In this document: positions 28,081 to 36,907 of the stretch, in pieces
Layout: the number at the start of each line of letters is the position of its first letter
Position numbering within the stretch: position 1 is the first letter of the stretch
Assembly (NCBI GenBank): GCA_963775445.1
Contig: CAVZIT010000004.1
Location: 992,001-1,056,000, forward strand
Length of the DNA: 64,000 nt
Reading direction: 5' to 3'
Origin: Dokdonella_A sp963775445
GTDB lineage: Bacteria > Pseudomonadota > Gammaproteobacteria > Xanthomonadales > Rhodanobacteraceae
Position numbers and translations under genes: made by a program
The notes under the pieces: generated by a model
Seen by the model: the letters and a program-made list of their open reading frames with translations, nothing else
Told to the model about the DNA's origin: nothing
The model's database searches: none

Positions 28081-28674
28081 CTACTGCGGCCGCCGATCCT
28101 TGGGCAGGTGATGGACCAGGAATTCCATCTGGTCGGCAAGGATGTTGCGGTTCGACAGGATCAGATGCTCGACCCAGCTTGGCCGGAACGGCACGGCGAG
28201 CAGCGGCATCGACGCCTGGTGCGGCGTGCGACCGCCCTTTTTCACGTTGCAGCACCAACAGGCCGTGACCACGTTTTCCCATTCGTCGCGGCCACCTCGC
28301 GAAATCGGTTGCACGTGGTCGCGCGTCAGATCGCCGCGGTGGAAGTTCTCGCCACAGTAAAGGCACAGCATGCGATCGCGCGCGAACAGCGCCGCGTTGG
28401 TCAGCGCGGGAGACGGATCGATGGCGCGGTGACGCGCATGGCCGGTGCTCGCGACGATCGGATGAAGTGCGAGCAGGCTTTGCTCGCCGGTCAGACGGCT
28501 GCTGCCGCCGTGGATGGTCAGGCACGGATCGCCGAGCGTCCATGCGACGGCGTCGCGCACGTACAGGCACACGGCGCTTTGCCAGGAAATCCAGTCCATG
28601 ATCCGACCGGTCACGTCCAGCGAGAGGACGCGGGTCGAATGGATATCAGCCACGTTGGCGACTTCTGCAAGCAT
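28081..28674 (-). CDS. HNH endonuclease
   Basis: A 197-residue protein whose C-terminal half is a zinc-type HNH nuclease: CLYC (104-107), TRDHVQPISRGG with His120, then WENVVTACWCCNVKKGG, supplying the second Cys pair and the Asn/His-type active residues. The N-terminal 95 residues (VLSLDVTGRIMDWISWQSAV) match the leader common to stand-alone bacterial HNH proteins of the McrA/5-methylcytosine-like type. ATG 28674 is chosen; the frame is open further upstream with unrelated residues. It is the last gene of the leftward TIR/SLOG array, 249 bases after the SLOG gene, and could be part of it or an unrelated housekeeping gene. Confidence 0.85.
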   Translation of the reverse strand: MLAEVANVADIHSTRVLSLDVTGRIMDWISWQSAVCLYVRDAVAWTLGDPCLTIHGGSSRLTGEQSLLALHPIVASTGHARHRAIDPSPALTNAALFARDRMLCLYCGENFHRGDLTRDHVQPISRGGRDEWENVVTACWCCNVKKGGRTPHQASMPLLAVPFRPSWVEHLILSNRNILADQMEFLVHHLPKDRRPQ

Positions 28675-28923
28675 GTTGTCCGGTCGTCTCCGCCGTGCGT
28701 ACGCGCGCGTGAACGCGCTGCCTGCGCTGTCGGCGCGCCGAGCATAAAGCAAAACCACGCTGGCGTGCGATGAGTGGCCTCGAATGGGGCGCTGCCGTCC
28801 TTGTTGCGAGCGGTCCGATACGAGTTTGGAGTCGACGCACCGTAAATGCACGGCGGGACTATGGTCTGCTGTCGTTTCCTGAACGAATCTATCCGGTGCG
28901 AATTCTCTTCGCACTCGCCTGCA

Positions 28924-30660
28924 TCAAAGCTTGCCGTGCTCGAGCGGACGCTCGCGATGCATGAGGGCCCATTCGGCATGTTCGGCCAGCGCGGCTTCGC
29001 CGAGGGCGCGCAGGATTTCGCGCCGCGCCTGAAGATCGGGTTCGGCGTCGAGCACCTTGCGGGCTCCGGCAAAGATATTGCGCATGAACTCGTATTGCTT
29101 GATCAACTCCTTGTCGGCCTTGCGGTACGCGTAGGATTCGCGCGCTGCTGCGATGATCGCCAGCATACCCATCGCGGCGACCAGCAAATTGCTGGTGTCG
29201 GCATCGAGATGCCGATGGAATACGGCCAGGCTCGCGCCGATCGCCATACCGGTCCAGAGGCAAATGCGTCCGATACCGTGCGTCGCACGATGCACTCGAC
29301 TGCGCTGCTCGGTCCTGCGCAGGTAGTAGTCGAGCTGGCCGCCGCGCCTCGGGGCGCCGATCCACTCATCGACCACGGCCGCGAGGGCAGCTTCGGACCC
29401 ATCGACGCGGTCGGGTGCATTGAGCCCCGCGGCGCGCATCACATTGCGGATCCAGCCGAGTTCGAGATCCTGTTTCTGCATGAAGTTGTCGTGGGCGAAC
29501 GCAATCGATGTGGCCGCTGCGACGCCGGCGCGCTGCCAGTAGCGCTGTACGCGCAGGCCTTCGGCCAACGCACGGTAATCGATGTATTTGCGATGCCAAT
29601 GGCGGCGCCGCGCCAAGCGATCGAGCAGCACGCCGGCGGCAAAAAGCGCAATGAACAGATCCAGCATCGGCGCTTGCGGGATGAGATCCTGCGGCAGATC
29701 CGAATAGGAGACGAACGCAATGCCCATCAATGCCGCCAGCACATGGATGCCGCGCATCCCGAGCAGCACGCGTTTCTGGAAATGCATCGCGAGCCAGTCG
29801 GCTGCGGCGAACAGCGCATCGAGCCGGTCGCTTTTCCCTACGTCGCCGCGAATCGGTGAGGTCGATGCATAGGCATCGATGTCGGCGCGATAGCGTTCGA
29901 CATCCGCGTTGAATTCGACCATGCGCCGGAACATCATGGCAAAGTCATCCGGCATCCCGTCCGCCGCAGGCCGGGCGCCGGTCTGGCAGATCCAGCGCGC
30001 ATCGAGAGGTGCCAGCGAAGGGTCCGGAGGATCGACGACGCCCTGCATGTCACGGCGCGAGCACGCGATGTGGTAGACGAGACTTTCGTCGTCGCGTTCG
30101 ATCAGCGAGTGCGTGCTGCGGCGCCTCTCGATTGCGCCCGGCACGATGCCATCGAGGTGATAGCGCACGATCTGCGCGGTACCGCCCGTAAGGTCGGACG
30201 TGCGGCCGTCCCACAAGGCCAGCAGGATATGGCAATGGCTGGCGATGAACAGCCCCGCTTCGGCGTACTGCGCGTCGCGTTGCGCGCCGGGCACCGCAAC
30301 GCCGCTCGCCGAATTGCGAGCCAGCAGCGGCACCCGCACCAGCTCCGCGTGTCGACAAAGCCTTTCGAACCGGGCGTGGCTGTCCTCTTCGGTGAAATCA
30401 TCGGCGTAAAGCTCGGGTGATAACGGCAAGACCGCCACGAGTTTCGCGCCGCACGCAAGCGCCTCCTCGGCCACGAGCTGGTCGCCGCCTTCAGCGAGCG
30501 CCGACAGCACGATCAGTGGCAGTTGCGGAAACGCTTGCCGGAGTTCGACCAGGAACGCGTGGGCGCGCTCACGCAATGGTCCGATCTCGGTGGCGGCGAG
30601 ATTGCGATGGCTGGTGACGCCGACGATCAGTGGCGCAAGTTGCTCGGTCGGATCTGTCAT
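28924..30660 (-). CDS. SLOG-like nucleotide-sensor domain fused to four membrane helices (SLATT-like)
   Basis: A 578-residue protein. The N-terminal 180 residues look like a Rossmann-type SLOG/LOG domain: LIVGVTSHRNL, SALAEGGDQLVAEEAL (53-68) and DGRTSDLTGGTAQIV (151-165). SLOG domains bind or process nucleotide derivatives in immune proteins such as Thoeris ThsA. The rest has two pairs of membrane segments (about 299-319, 331-349, 463-483, 488-508), with IDYRALAEGLRVQRYWQRAG between them, like SLATT or DUF4231 proteins that are predicted pore-forming effectors. ATG 30660 gives the natural start. Placement with two TIR proteins suggests a sensor-effector for a TIR-made signal. Confidence 0.68.
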   Translation of the reverse strand: MTDPTEQLAPLIVGVTSHRNLAATEIGPLRERAHAFLVELRQAFPQLPLIVLSALAEGGDQLVAEEALACGAKLVAVLPLSPELYADDFTEEDSHARFERLCRHAELVRVPLLARNSASGVAVPGAQRDAQYAEAGLFIASHCHILLALWDGRTSDLTGGTAQIVRYHLDGIVPGAIERRRSTHSLIERDDESLVYHIACSRRDMQGVVDPPDPSLAPLDARWICQTGARPAADGMPDDFAMMFRRMVEFNADVERYRADIDAYASTSPIRGDVGKSDRLDALFAAADWLAMHFQKRVLLGMRGIHVLAALMGIAFVSYSDLPQDLIPQAPMLDLFIALFAAGVLLDRLARRRHWHRKYIDYRALAEGLRVQRYWQRAGVAAATSIAFAHDNFMQKQDLELGWIRNVMRAAGLNAPDRVDGSEAALAAVVDEWIGAPRRGGQLDYYLRRTEQRSRVHRATHGIGRICLWTGMAIGASLAVFHRHLDADTSNLLVAAMGMLAIIAAARESYAYRKADKELIKQYEFMRNIFAGARKVLDAEPDLQARREILRALGEAALAEHAEWALMHRERPLEHGKL

Positions 30661-30946
30661 GGGAGCGTTACTTGGGTAATACGTTTGTTGCGCATGCAAG
30701 ATCGCGGTGTGCGGTGCCGCATCAAACCGGATTCCAGCCTTGACCGATCGACCGCGACGACATGGAGTTCTCCTCGTGGTGTTGATTGGATGCGTTGCCG
30801 GCGACAGCGACGCAGGCAACGCGATTGCGCGAGATTGCCACTGGGATGATTCCGATTCTCCGGCCGGGAGTCGAGTGGCGAGAACCTTATCGGGTCACCT
30901 TCCATGACTGCGCAATTCGCGTGCCCATGATCCGAGTCCGATTCAC

Positions 30947-31297
30947 CTACCCGTTACGGATGCCGGGTTTCTTCTGGACGCCGCCAAGTCCTGGTGGGTC
31001 CGAACTGTACGTTTTGCCGCCGGACTCGACGAGAATCGTGTACGGGTAGGTGTTGGCAGGGCCTCCCGGAGGTGCGGGAGTGTCCTGCACGGTGACCTGG
31101 GCCGGCGTGACATTCGGCGGTCCGAAGGCACTCGGATTGTTGTCGAAAGTCAGCGACTTGAACGTGAAAGCCTGGCTCTTGGCGGCCGGCACCCATATCA
31201 GCGTTTCTGCGACACCGGCGCTGACCGGATACGGATCGGGCAGCGAGACGGTTACAGGGGGCTTGGCATTGATGTCCAGCGAAACGGTAATCGACAT
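30947..31297 (-). CDS. Small beta-rich protein of unknown function (partner 2)
   Basis: A 116-residue protein, MSITVSLDINAKPPVTVSLP, with alternating hydrophobic residues and many Pro/Gly/Thr, as in a beta sandwich. No signal peptide and no membrane segment are seen. ATG 31297 follows GAGGA at a normal distance. The order of elements (FTFKSLTFD, then a TYPYTILVES strand) resembles the small protein at 33813-34287, which also follows a TIR gene, but lacks its membrane tail. It sits between TIR gene B and the SLOG protein. I recognise no family; a ligand-sensing or adaptor role is only a guess. Confidence 0.6.
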   Translation of the reverse strand: MSITVSLDINAKPPVTVSLPDPYPVSAGVAETLIWVPAAKSQAFTFKSLTFDNNPSAFGPPNVTPAQVTVQDTPAPPGGPANTYPYTILVESGGKTYSSDPPGLGGVQKKPGIRNG

Positions 31298-31609
31298 GGC
31301 TTGAGTCCTCGTGTGGATGGAACGTGGTGAATGACAACAACCATCAAGAAAACAGGCACGCCTCGGGCGCTCGCAGCTTGTCGGCAGTCCGTATCGGGAT
31401 ACCGGCCACTCCCCGGATTGTCGGCGACCAACAGATCGCAACCCTGCGGCCTGCTGAAAGGCAAAGCTCCGGCTGTCTGGAGAAATCCGCTCCGGCAGTG
31501 TCGCGCCCACAATACATAAGTTCGTGCTGTCTTTTTCCGAACCGCAGCTTTTCCAAAGCAGCCTTCGTGTCGTGCGTAGATATCGGAAAACGCGAGCACC
31601 CGATTGGTT
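31298..31609. other. Spacer inside the TIR/SLOG array
   Basis: 312 bases between the stop of TIR gene B and the start of the small beta protein. I see no supported gene or clear promoter here; a second promoter for the distal genes may be located in it. Confidence 0.35.
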
Positions 31610-33816
31610 TCATTTCATTGCGTCGGCAATCCGCAACGTCACCTCCTGGTCTTGCGGATAGGAGAGTTTCTTGTTCGCAACAAGCGCGACAAGATCCGGC
31701 GCGCGATAACCCGTGGCCGCAATCTTCGCGAGCAATGGCCGCGCGGTATCGATATCACCGAGCAGCAGCATCGGGCTGACCCAGGCTGCGAGAAAACGCG
31801 GATCGTCGCCGGACCTTGCGAGCGGCGCGATCGTGTCGCGCGCCTCCATCCAGTCCGCTCGCGCCGCCGCGTCGTCGTGGCGCGCGGCCGAAATCTCCCC
31901 GCGTACGATTTTCGTCTGTGCATCCAGGAGAGCCCAGTTGTTATCGCCGGTTTTCTTCGCCATAGCGTTGCGAATCAGCGCGAGTGCTGCATCTGCCGAC
32001 TTCCGGGCGGTCCCGGTGTTGCCCATCGCGAGATAGAGCTGCGCGCTTTCGAGCTGGGCTTGCGCCAGCATCTGCTGTTGATGGGAGTTGGTAGGGTCTT
32101 TCTCCACCAGCGCGTTCAGCACCCGCAGCGCATCGGCAACCGGCGCAACTGCGCGATCGAGTTGCCCTTGCTGACGCAGCAACCCGCCGAGCAATTGGCT
32201 GTAGCGCGCGAAGTCCTCCTTGAAACTCGCGTTCGACTGATCGAACGCCGTGAGTGATTTCGCACTGGTCACTGCTGCCCTGACATACTGCAGCGCCGAT
32301 TCCATTTCACCGCACAAGGCGAGGGTTCGGCCGAGGATTGCGTTGCTGGCGACGAGATCGTCCTGCGCATCACGGTTGGCCGGGTCTCCAGCCACCAGCG
32401 CGGACTTGATCTGGACGTCCTTGCGATACGCGGCAATCGCCTGATCGAGCCGGCCCTGCTGCAGTGCGATCTTGCCGAGATTGTTCCACGCCCAACTGAG
32501 TTCGGTCTTCCAGTCCGTATTCTTTGGTTCACGTTCGACGAGAGATTGAGCGATTTCGAGGGCCGCATCGTATTCCTTCTTCGCCGCCACGACATCGCCG
32601 CGTGCGTCGAGCACTTGGCCGACATTGTTGTGGGCGGTCTCGAGGCTATACGCAAATCCGTGTCATCGGGCTTCTGCGCGACCGCTCGCTGCAAAGTATC
32701 GCGATCGTTTTCAAACGTCTGCAACGCGTGATCGAAATCGCCCTGATAGTAATAGGTCTGGCCGATCCAGTTGAGGCTCGCGGCATAGGCCGCCTCGCGC
32801 GACACATCGCCCGGTGCGCGTTCGAGCAATTCGGAATTGATCGCGGCAGCGGCCTGAAAGCTTTTCAGCGCCTCGGGCAGCTGATTCTGATTCATGCGTA
32901 CGGCGCCGATTTTCTGCAACGCGTTCGCGCGCAGCGCCAACGCATCGTCGGTCACATCGCGGCTCGGTATCGACTCGAAATACGCCATCGCCTTGTCGTC
33001 GACCGACTGAAGGATGTCGAGCCGGTTCACCGCGCCGAGCTTGTCGTTGAGGTCGCCCAGCATGAAGCCGACCAGGCCTTCCGCCTGTTTCTGGCGGCGC
33101 AAGGCATCCTGGCGCGCGACCTCAGCGTGATGGCGCGCGACCACGGCCGTGATTGCGAGTGTTGTCGTGATCGCCATCACCACCAGCGCCGCCGCCGTGA
33201 TCGCCACCATGCGCCGGTTTCGCCGGTGCAGTTCGCGCTGCTTCAACGCATCGAAGCCGACATCCAGCATGCCGGCGATCAATTTGAGTTTGGCGTTGGC
33301 CTTGCCGTCCTTGTCGGGCCGCGCATCGGCGGCAATCGGTTCGGTGTGCTCGTCAGTCGGTTGGCCGTCCGTATCGACGGTGAAACGCAGCGCCTCGCAG
33401 AAACACTCCTCGGCTTCGCGGCCCGGGATGTCGCTTGCGTTCGGCTCGCCATCGACAATCAGGCACAGGATGCGATCGCGACGCCCCATGCGCTTGAACG
33501 CAAGCACCTCCTCGTTGACCCAGCGCGATTGAGCGGCGTGCGGCGAGCAGACCACGATCAGTGCGGCCGAGCGGCCTAGGGCCTGCTCGACTTTCAGGTT
33601 GAGATCGGTAGCGCTCGGCAGTTCGTCGCGATCACGGAAGATCGGCACCAGGCGGCGTGGTATGACGCCGGCCGCAGTGCTCGTTCCCACCAGACGCGAC
33701 GGCACGCGGTAGGTTTCGAGCGCCTTGTGCAGCCAGTCGCACCACGCGCGATCCTGGTGGCTGTAACTGATGAAGGCGCGATAGTCGAAACCGGCGTTGG
33801 TAGGCGGTGGCGTCAA
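31610..33816 (-). CDS. TIR-TM-TPR protein B (one single-base frameshift)
   Basis: TIR domain (residues about 10-140, FISYSHQD at 15-22 and the candidate NADase Glu103 in SRWVNEEVLAF), a membrane helix near 210-235, then TPR-like helical repeats to the end. The open frame breaks near 32641; one added C (GCCTC to GCCCTC) restores IALETAHNNVGQVLDARG and gives 735 residues, almost the same as paralogue A (736). The start is TTG at 33816, overlapping the stop of the small membrane protein gene (TTGA). A TIR domain facing the cytoplasm may cleave NAD or make a signal; the TPR part would then be periplasmic or a docking platform. Confidence 0.75.
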
Positions 33817-34287
33817 GGCAGCGGATTTACCGGCATTGCATTATGGAGATGCAGGTAATACGCGATTGCCGCGATCGCGCCCAGACCGATCAAGCCCGCA
33901 ACGATCCAGATAACAGGGAGACGACCCGCAAGGCGGATAACAGGTTTTCGCCCTCTGGTGGTCGACCCGCGTGGCTCGCCGTCTACCGTGACAGCGACGT
34001 TTATCTCATATGTAAAGGGAGAAGCATTTTTGGGAACTGAAAATGTGGTTGTTGCTCCCAGACTGCTGGCAATTGCCTATCCCCGGCGGATCGGGCGGGT
34101 CGAATGTGATGTGGAATTTAAAGTCTTGCACACTCGCAGCTGCTTCATCAGGTGTGAACACGTAGTCTTTCGGTGTCTGGCCAACGTCAATTTCGTAACG
34201 AGTCTGGTTTTTACTGTCGTGAATGAAAACGCTGTCATCCACATCATTCTTATCAACGAAAACAATAGTGTAATTTTCGGTCGTCAT
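33813..34287 (-). CDS. Small beta-rich protein with C-terminal membrane anchor (frameshifted)
   Basis: Opens MTTENYTIVFVDKNDVDDSV, a beta-rich soluble part of about 110 residues, then RKPVIRLAGRLPVIWIVAGL and a hydrophobic stretch forming one membrane anchor and a short tail (YYLHLHNAMPVNPLP). A one-base insertion near 34070 splits the frame; without it the protein is 157 residues and ends at 33813, where its stop overlaps the TTG start of TIR gene B. The N-terminal half is unusually AT-rich. It lies 75 bases after TIR gene A. It has the same layout as the 116-residue protein after TIR gene B. Unknown family. Confidence 0.55.
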
Positions 34288-34362
34288 GGATCATTGCTCC
34301 TGCTGTTGATTACATTGCCGCCGATAATCCGGCTTGCCCATTCATCACATTCTCGTTTCCAA

Positions 34363-36573
34363 TCACGGTGTTCTCGCAACCGACTCCTCGTTGACGAACT
34401 GCGCTATTCGGTTCGCAACTTGACTGTCTGATTGATAATGGATGCCAGCTGCGGCGACGGACGCAACAAAATCAGGTTCGCGGTAGCCCATGTGTGACAA
34501 CACATCAATAGTGGGGCGGGCTTCGTCGATCTTTCCGACTCTAAGCAGAGCGCTAGTCCATGCATTCAAGACATCTGGGTCTTTCGACGCTGCCGCATGT
34601 GGTCGAATAACGGTCAACGCGGCTGTCCATGCGCTATTTGCATTGGAGGCTTGTTTGCTTCGAGCAGCCACATCGCCGCGGAGGAGTTCAACCTGCGCGA
34701 TGAGCAACGCGTTTGCACGGTCCTCCTCGGGGCCTAGTTGAGTAAATGTCTCTGGCAACGAGTGTGCTGCCTGGCGCGCGGGACCCAGGCGGTGCTGAGC
34801 AAGAAAGCACTGGATCCGTTCCACATCTGCACGGATTAGCTCGGCTTGCCATCGTACATTTCCTGCGTCCTTGGCGACCAGAATATCCAGGTGAGCAATC
34901 GCGTCGTCGTCCAGTCTTGCTGCTTCGGCAACCTCGCCGCGCGCGCGTTGAACTTGGCCCAGCATGCGGTTGTACGTGCCGGCTTCACCGAGCCAGTCTG
35001 TGGAGCTCGAATCGACGGCGAGCAATTCGTCTACTTCGTCGACGGCCATACGCAGGTAGGTCTCAGCGGCCTGCAACTCACCAGACTGATAAAGGATCTT
35101 GCCGAGAGATGCATTGCTGATCGCGAGATCCTCGCGACTTTCGTTATTGCCCGGATCGAGTGATGCGACGCTAAGTTTTATTTTCCTGTCGGCGATCGAT
35201 TCGCGAATGGCGCCCTCCAGATTACCGTCCGTGAGGGCGATTCGAGCCAAATTCCTGTGCGCGTAAGCGGTTTCGGTTTTCCACTCCAGCTTCTGAGGCT
35301 GTCGATGGCTGAGCGATGTATAGACGTCCATCACCGCCGCGTATTCACGTCGGGCGTCGGCAAGACGACCTTTCACTTCGAAAATGCGGCCAATGTTGTT
35401 GCGCGCGATGCCAAGGTCGTCCAATACGGTGTCGTCCTGAGCGCCACTTTGAAGCAGCTCCGAGAGCGCCGTGCGCGAGGCAATGAAACGCGCCAGCGCG
35501 TCATCTACTGTTCCTTGGGACCAGTCCACAAAGCCGATCCAGGTCATGCTTTCGGCGTGGATTCTCCGATACTCCACATCGTTCGGCGCGTTACGCACCA
35601 GTCGAGTTGTTGAATCTAGCGCCCGGTTGAAAGCATCCAGTGCCTGGGGAATGTGCCCTTGATCGCGTTGCACTGCGCCTAGTTTGAGCAGCGCCTTGGC
35701 ACGCTGCGCGAGCGCGTCGTCGTTCATGTCGGCAGACGGCAACGCATCGAAATACTTCACCGTCTTGTCCGCGACGCTTTCCAGGATGTCGAGTCGATTG
35801 ACTTTGCGCAGTTCGTCGTCGAGATCGCCGAGCATGTAACCGACCAGGTCTTCGGCTTGCTGCTGGCGGCGTTCGGCAGCATGCCGAGCGATGATTGCGT
35901 TGATCGCGAGTGCGCTGGTCAAGGTCAGCAGGGCAATCCCGGCCACAGCCACGGCAGCCCAGCGCCAGCGCCGGCGACGGCGTTCGCGATGCTTGAGATC
36001 GTCCAGATCGACGCCGAGCATGCCGGCGATGAGTTTCAGCCGTACATTCGCCTTGCCGTCGCGGTGCGGACGCGCATCCGCGGCAATCGGTTCGAAGTGC
36101 TCGCCGGTCGGCTTGCCATTCTCATCAAGGCGCTGTCTCAGCGCGGGCGCAAAGCATTCATCGTGTTCGCGCCCGGCCCAGGCGCTCGCGCCGGGCTCGC
36201 CATCCACGATCACGCAGAAGATACGGTCCGTGCGACCGAGCCGCTGGAATGCGCGAACTTCCTGATCGACCCAGTGCGACTGGGCCGAATGCGGCGAGCA
36301 GATGACGATCAAATTGTTCGACTGCGCGAGGACATCGTTGACCTCGCGACTCAAATCGGTCGCGCTCGGCAACTCGTCACGATCGCGGAAAATCGGTACC
36401 AGGCGCGCGGGGATCACCCCGGCTTCGGTCTTGAGGCCGACAAGTCGCGACGGGATCGCGTAGGTTTCGAGCGCGCGTTGCAGCCATTGCGCCCAGCTGC
36501 TGTCGTGATGGCTGTAGCTGATGAAGGCGCGATAGCGGAATGCCGTCGGAGGCGGGAAGGGCAGTGACGACAT
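34363..36573 (-). CDS. TIR-TM-TPR protein A
   Basis: A 736-residue protein: TIR domain (about 10-140) with FISYSHHD at 17-24, RLVPIFRDRDELPSATDLS, and SHWVDQEVRAF with candidate catalytic Glu105; a membrane helix at about 205-229; then some 500 residues of TPR-type helices including EDLVGYMLGDLDDELRKVNR. It is intact, unlike its paralogue B. ATG 36573 (MSSLPFPPP) has GAGGA nine bases upstream and is preferred over the ATG codons at 36582 and 36597. As the first gene of the array it likely sets expression of the rest. TIR domains of bacteria are often NAD-cleaving or signal-making enzymes, but activity cannot be read from sequence. Confidence 0.85.
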   Translation of the reverse strand: MSSLPFPPPTAFRYRAFISYSHHDSSWAQWLQRALETYAIPSRLVGLKTEAGVIPARLVPIFRDRDELPSATDLSREVNDVLAQSNNLIVICSPHSAQSHWVDQEVRAFQRLGRTDRIFCVIVDGEPGASAWAGREHDECFAPALRQRLDENGKPTGEHFEPIAADARPHRDGKANVRLKLIAGMLGVDLDDLKHRERRRRRWRWAAVAVAGIALLTLTSALAINAIIARHAAERRQQQAEDLVGYMLGDLDDELRKVNRLDILESVADKTVKYFDALPSADMNDDALAQRAKALLKLGAVQRDQGHIPQALDAFNRALDSTTRLVRNAPNDVEYRRIHAESMTWIGFVDWSQGTVDDALARFIASRTALSELLQSGAQDDTVLDDLGIARNNIGRIFEVKGRLADARREYAAVMDVYTSLSHRQPQKLEWKTETAYAHRNLARIALTDGNLEGAIRESIADRKIKLSVASLDPGNNESREDLAISNASLGKILYQSGELQAAETYLRMAVDEVDELLAVDSSSTDWLGEAGTYNRMLGQVQRARGEVAEAARLDDDAIAHLDILVAKDAGNVRWQAELIRADVERIQCFLAQHRLGPARQAAHSLPETFTQLGPEEDRANALLIAQVELLRGDVAARSKQASNANSAWTAALTVIRPHAAASKDPDVLNAWTSALLRVGKIDEARPTIDVLSHMGYREPDFVASVAAAGIHYQSDSQVANRIAQFVNEESVARTP

Positions 36574-36907
36574 GTCACGCATTCCTCGTCGACGCACGCG
36601 AAGGCGCGCGCATCCAAACCCGCAGTCCGCCCACGACGTTGCAGCGACCGGCGAAGAGCCGGCGGACCAATGGGCACATGGCGCCCGACTCTGTCATTCA
36701 GAGCCCCCTCACACCCCCAATCCCTGGGACCCAACATCGCCTGCACACCCGTCGCCGGCTGGCGGACGTCGGTCGAACAGCCGCAATCCGCGATTGCCGG
36801 CGACGCGACCAGCCTAGCAGCAAGCGTGACCTGCGTCACACGCTATTTTTGTGATTTCAGTAAGTTTTTTGCGCTACACGCCTGAAAGGAAGCGAGCCGT
36901 ATTCGGA
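36574..36907. other. Promoter region of the TIR/SLOG array
   Basis: 334-base gap between the acyl-CoA dehydrogenase stop and TIR gene A. It contains a CRP/Clp-type box (36825-36840) and an A/T-rich run just beyond it. No gene is seen. Confidence 0.45.
36825..36840 (-). promoter_or_regulatory. CRP/Clp-type binding site
   Basis: TGTGA-N6-TCACG on the minus strand, 9 of 10 matches to the CRP/Clp consensus TGTGA-N6-TCACA. It lies about 250 bases upstream of TIR gene A, the only gene it could serve on that strand. Confidence 0.5.

Noticed and set aside
28081..36840. Calling the array a Thoeris system outright
   Set aside because: ThsA has a Sir2 domain with SLOG, absent here; TIR proteins carry TPR repeats and membrane helices unlike ThsB, so only a functional analogy is claimed.
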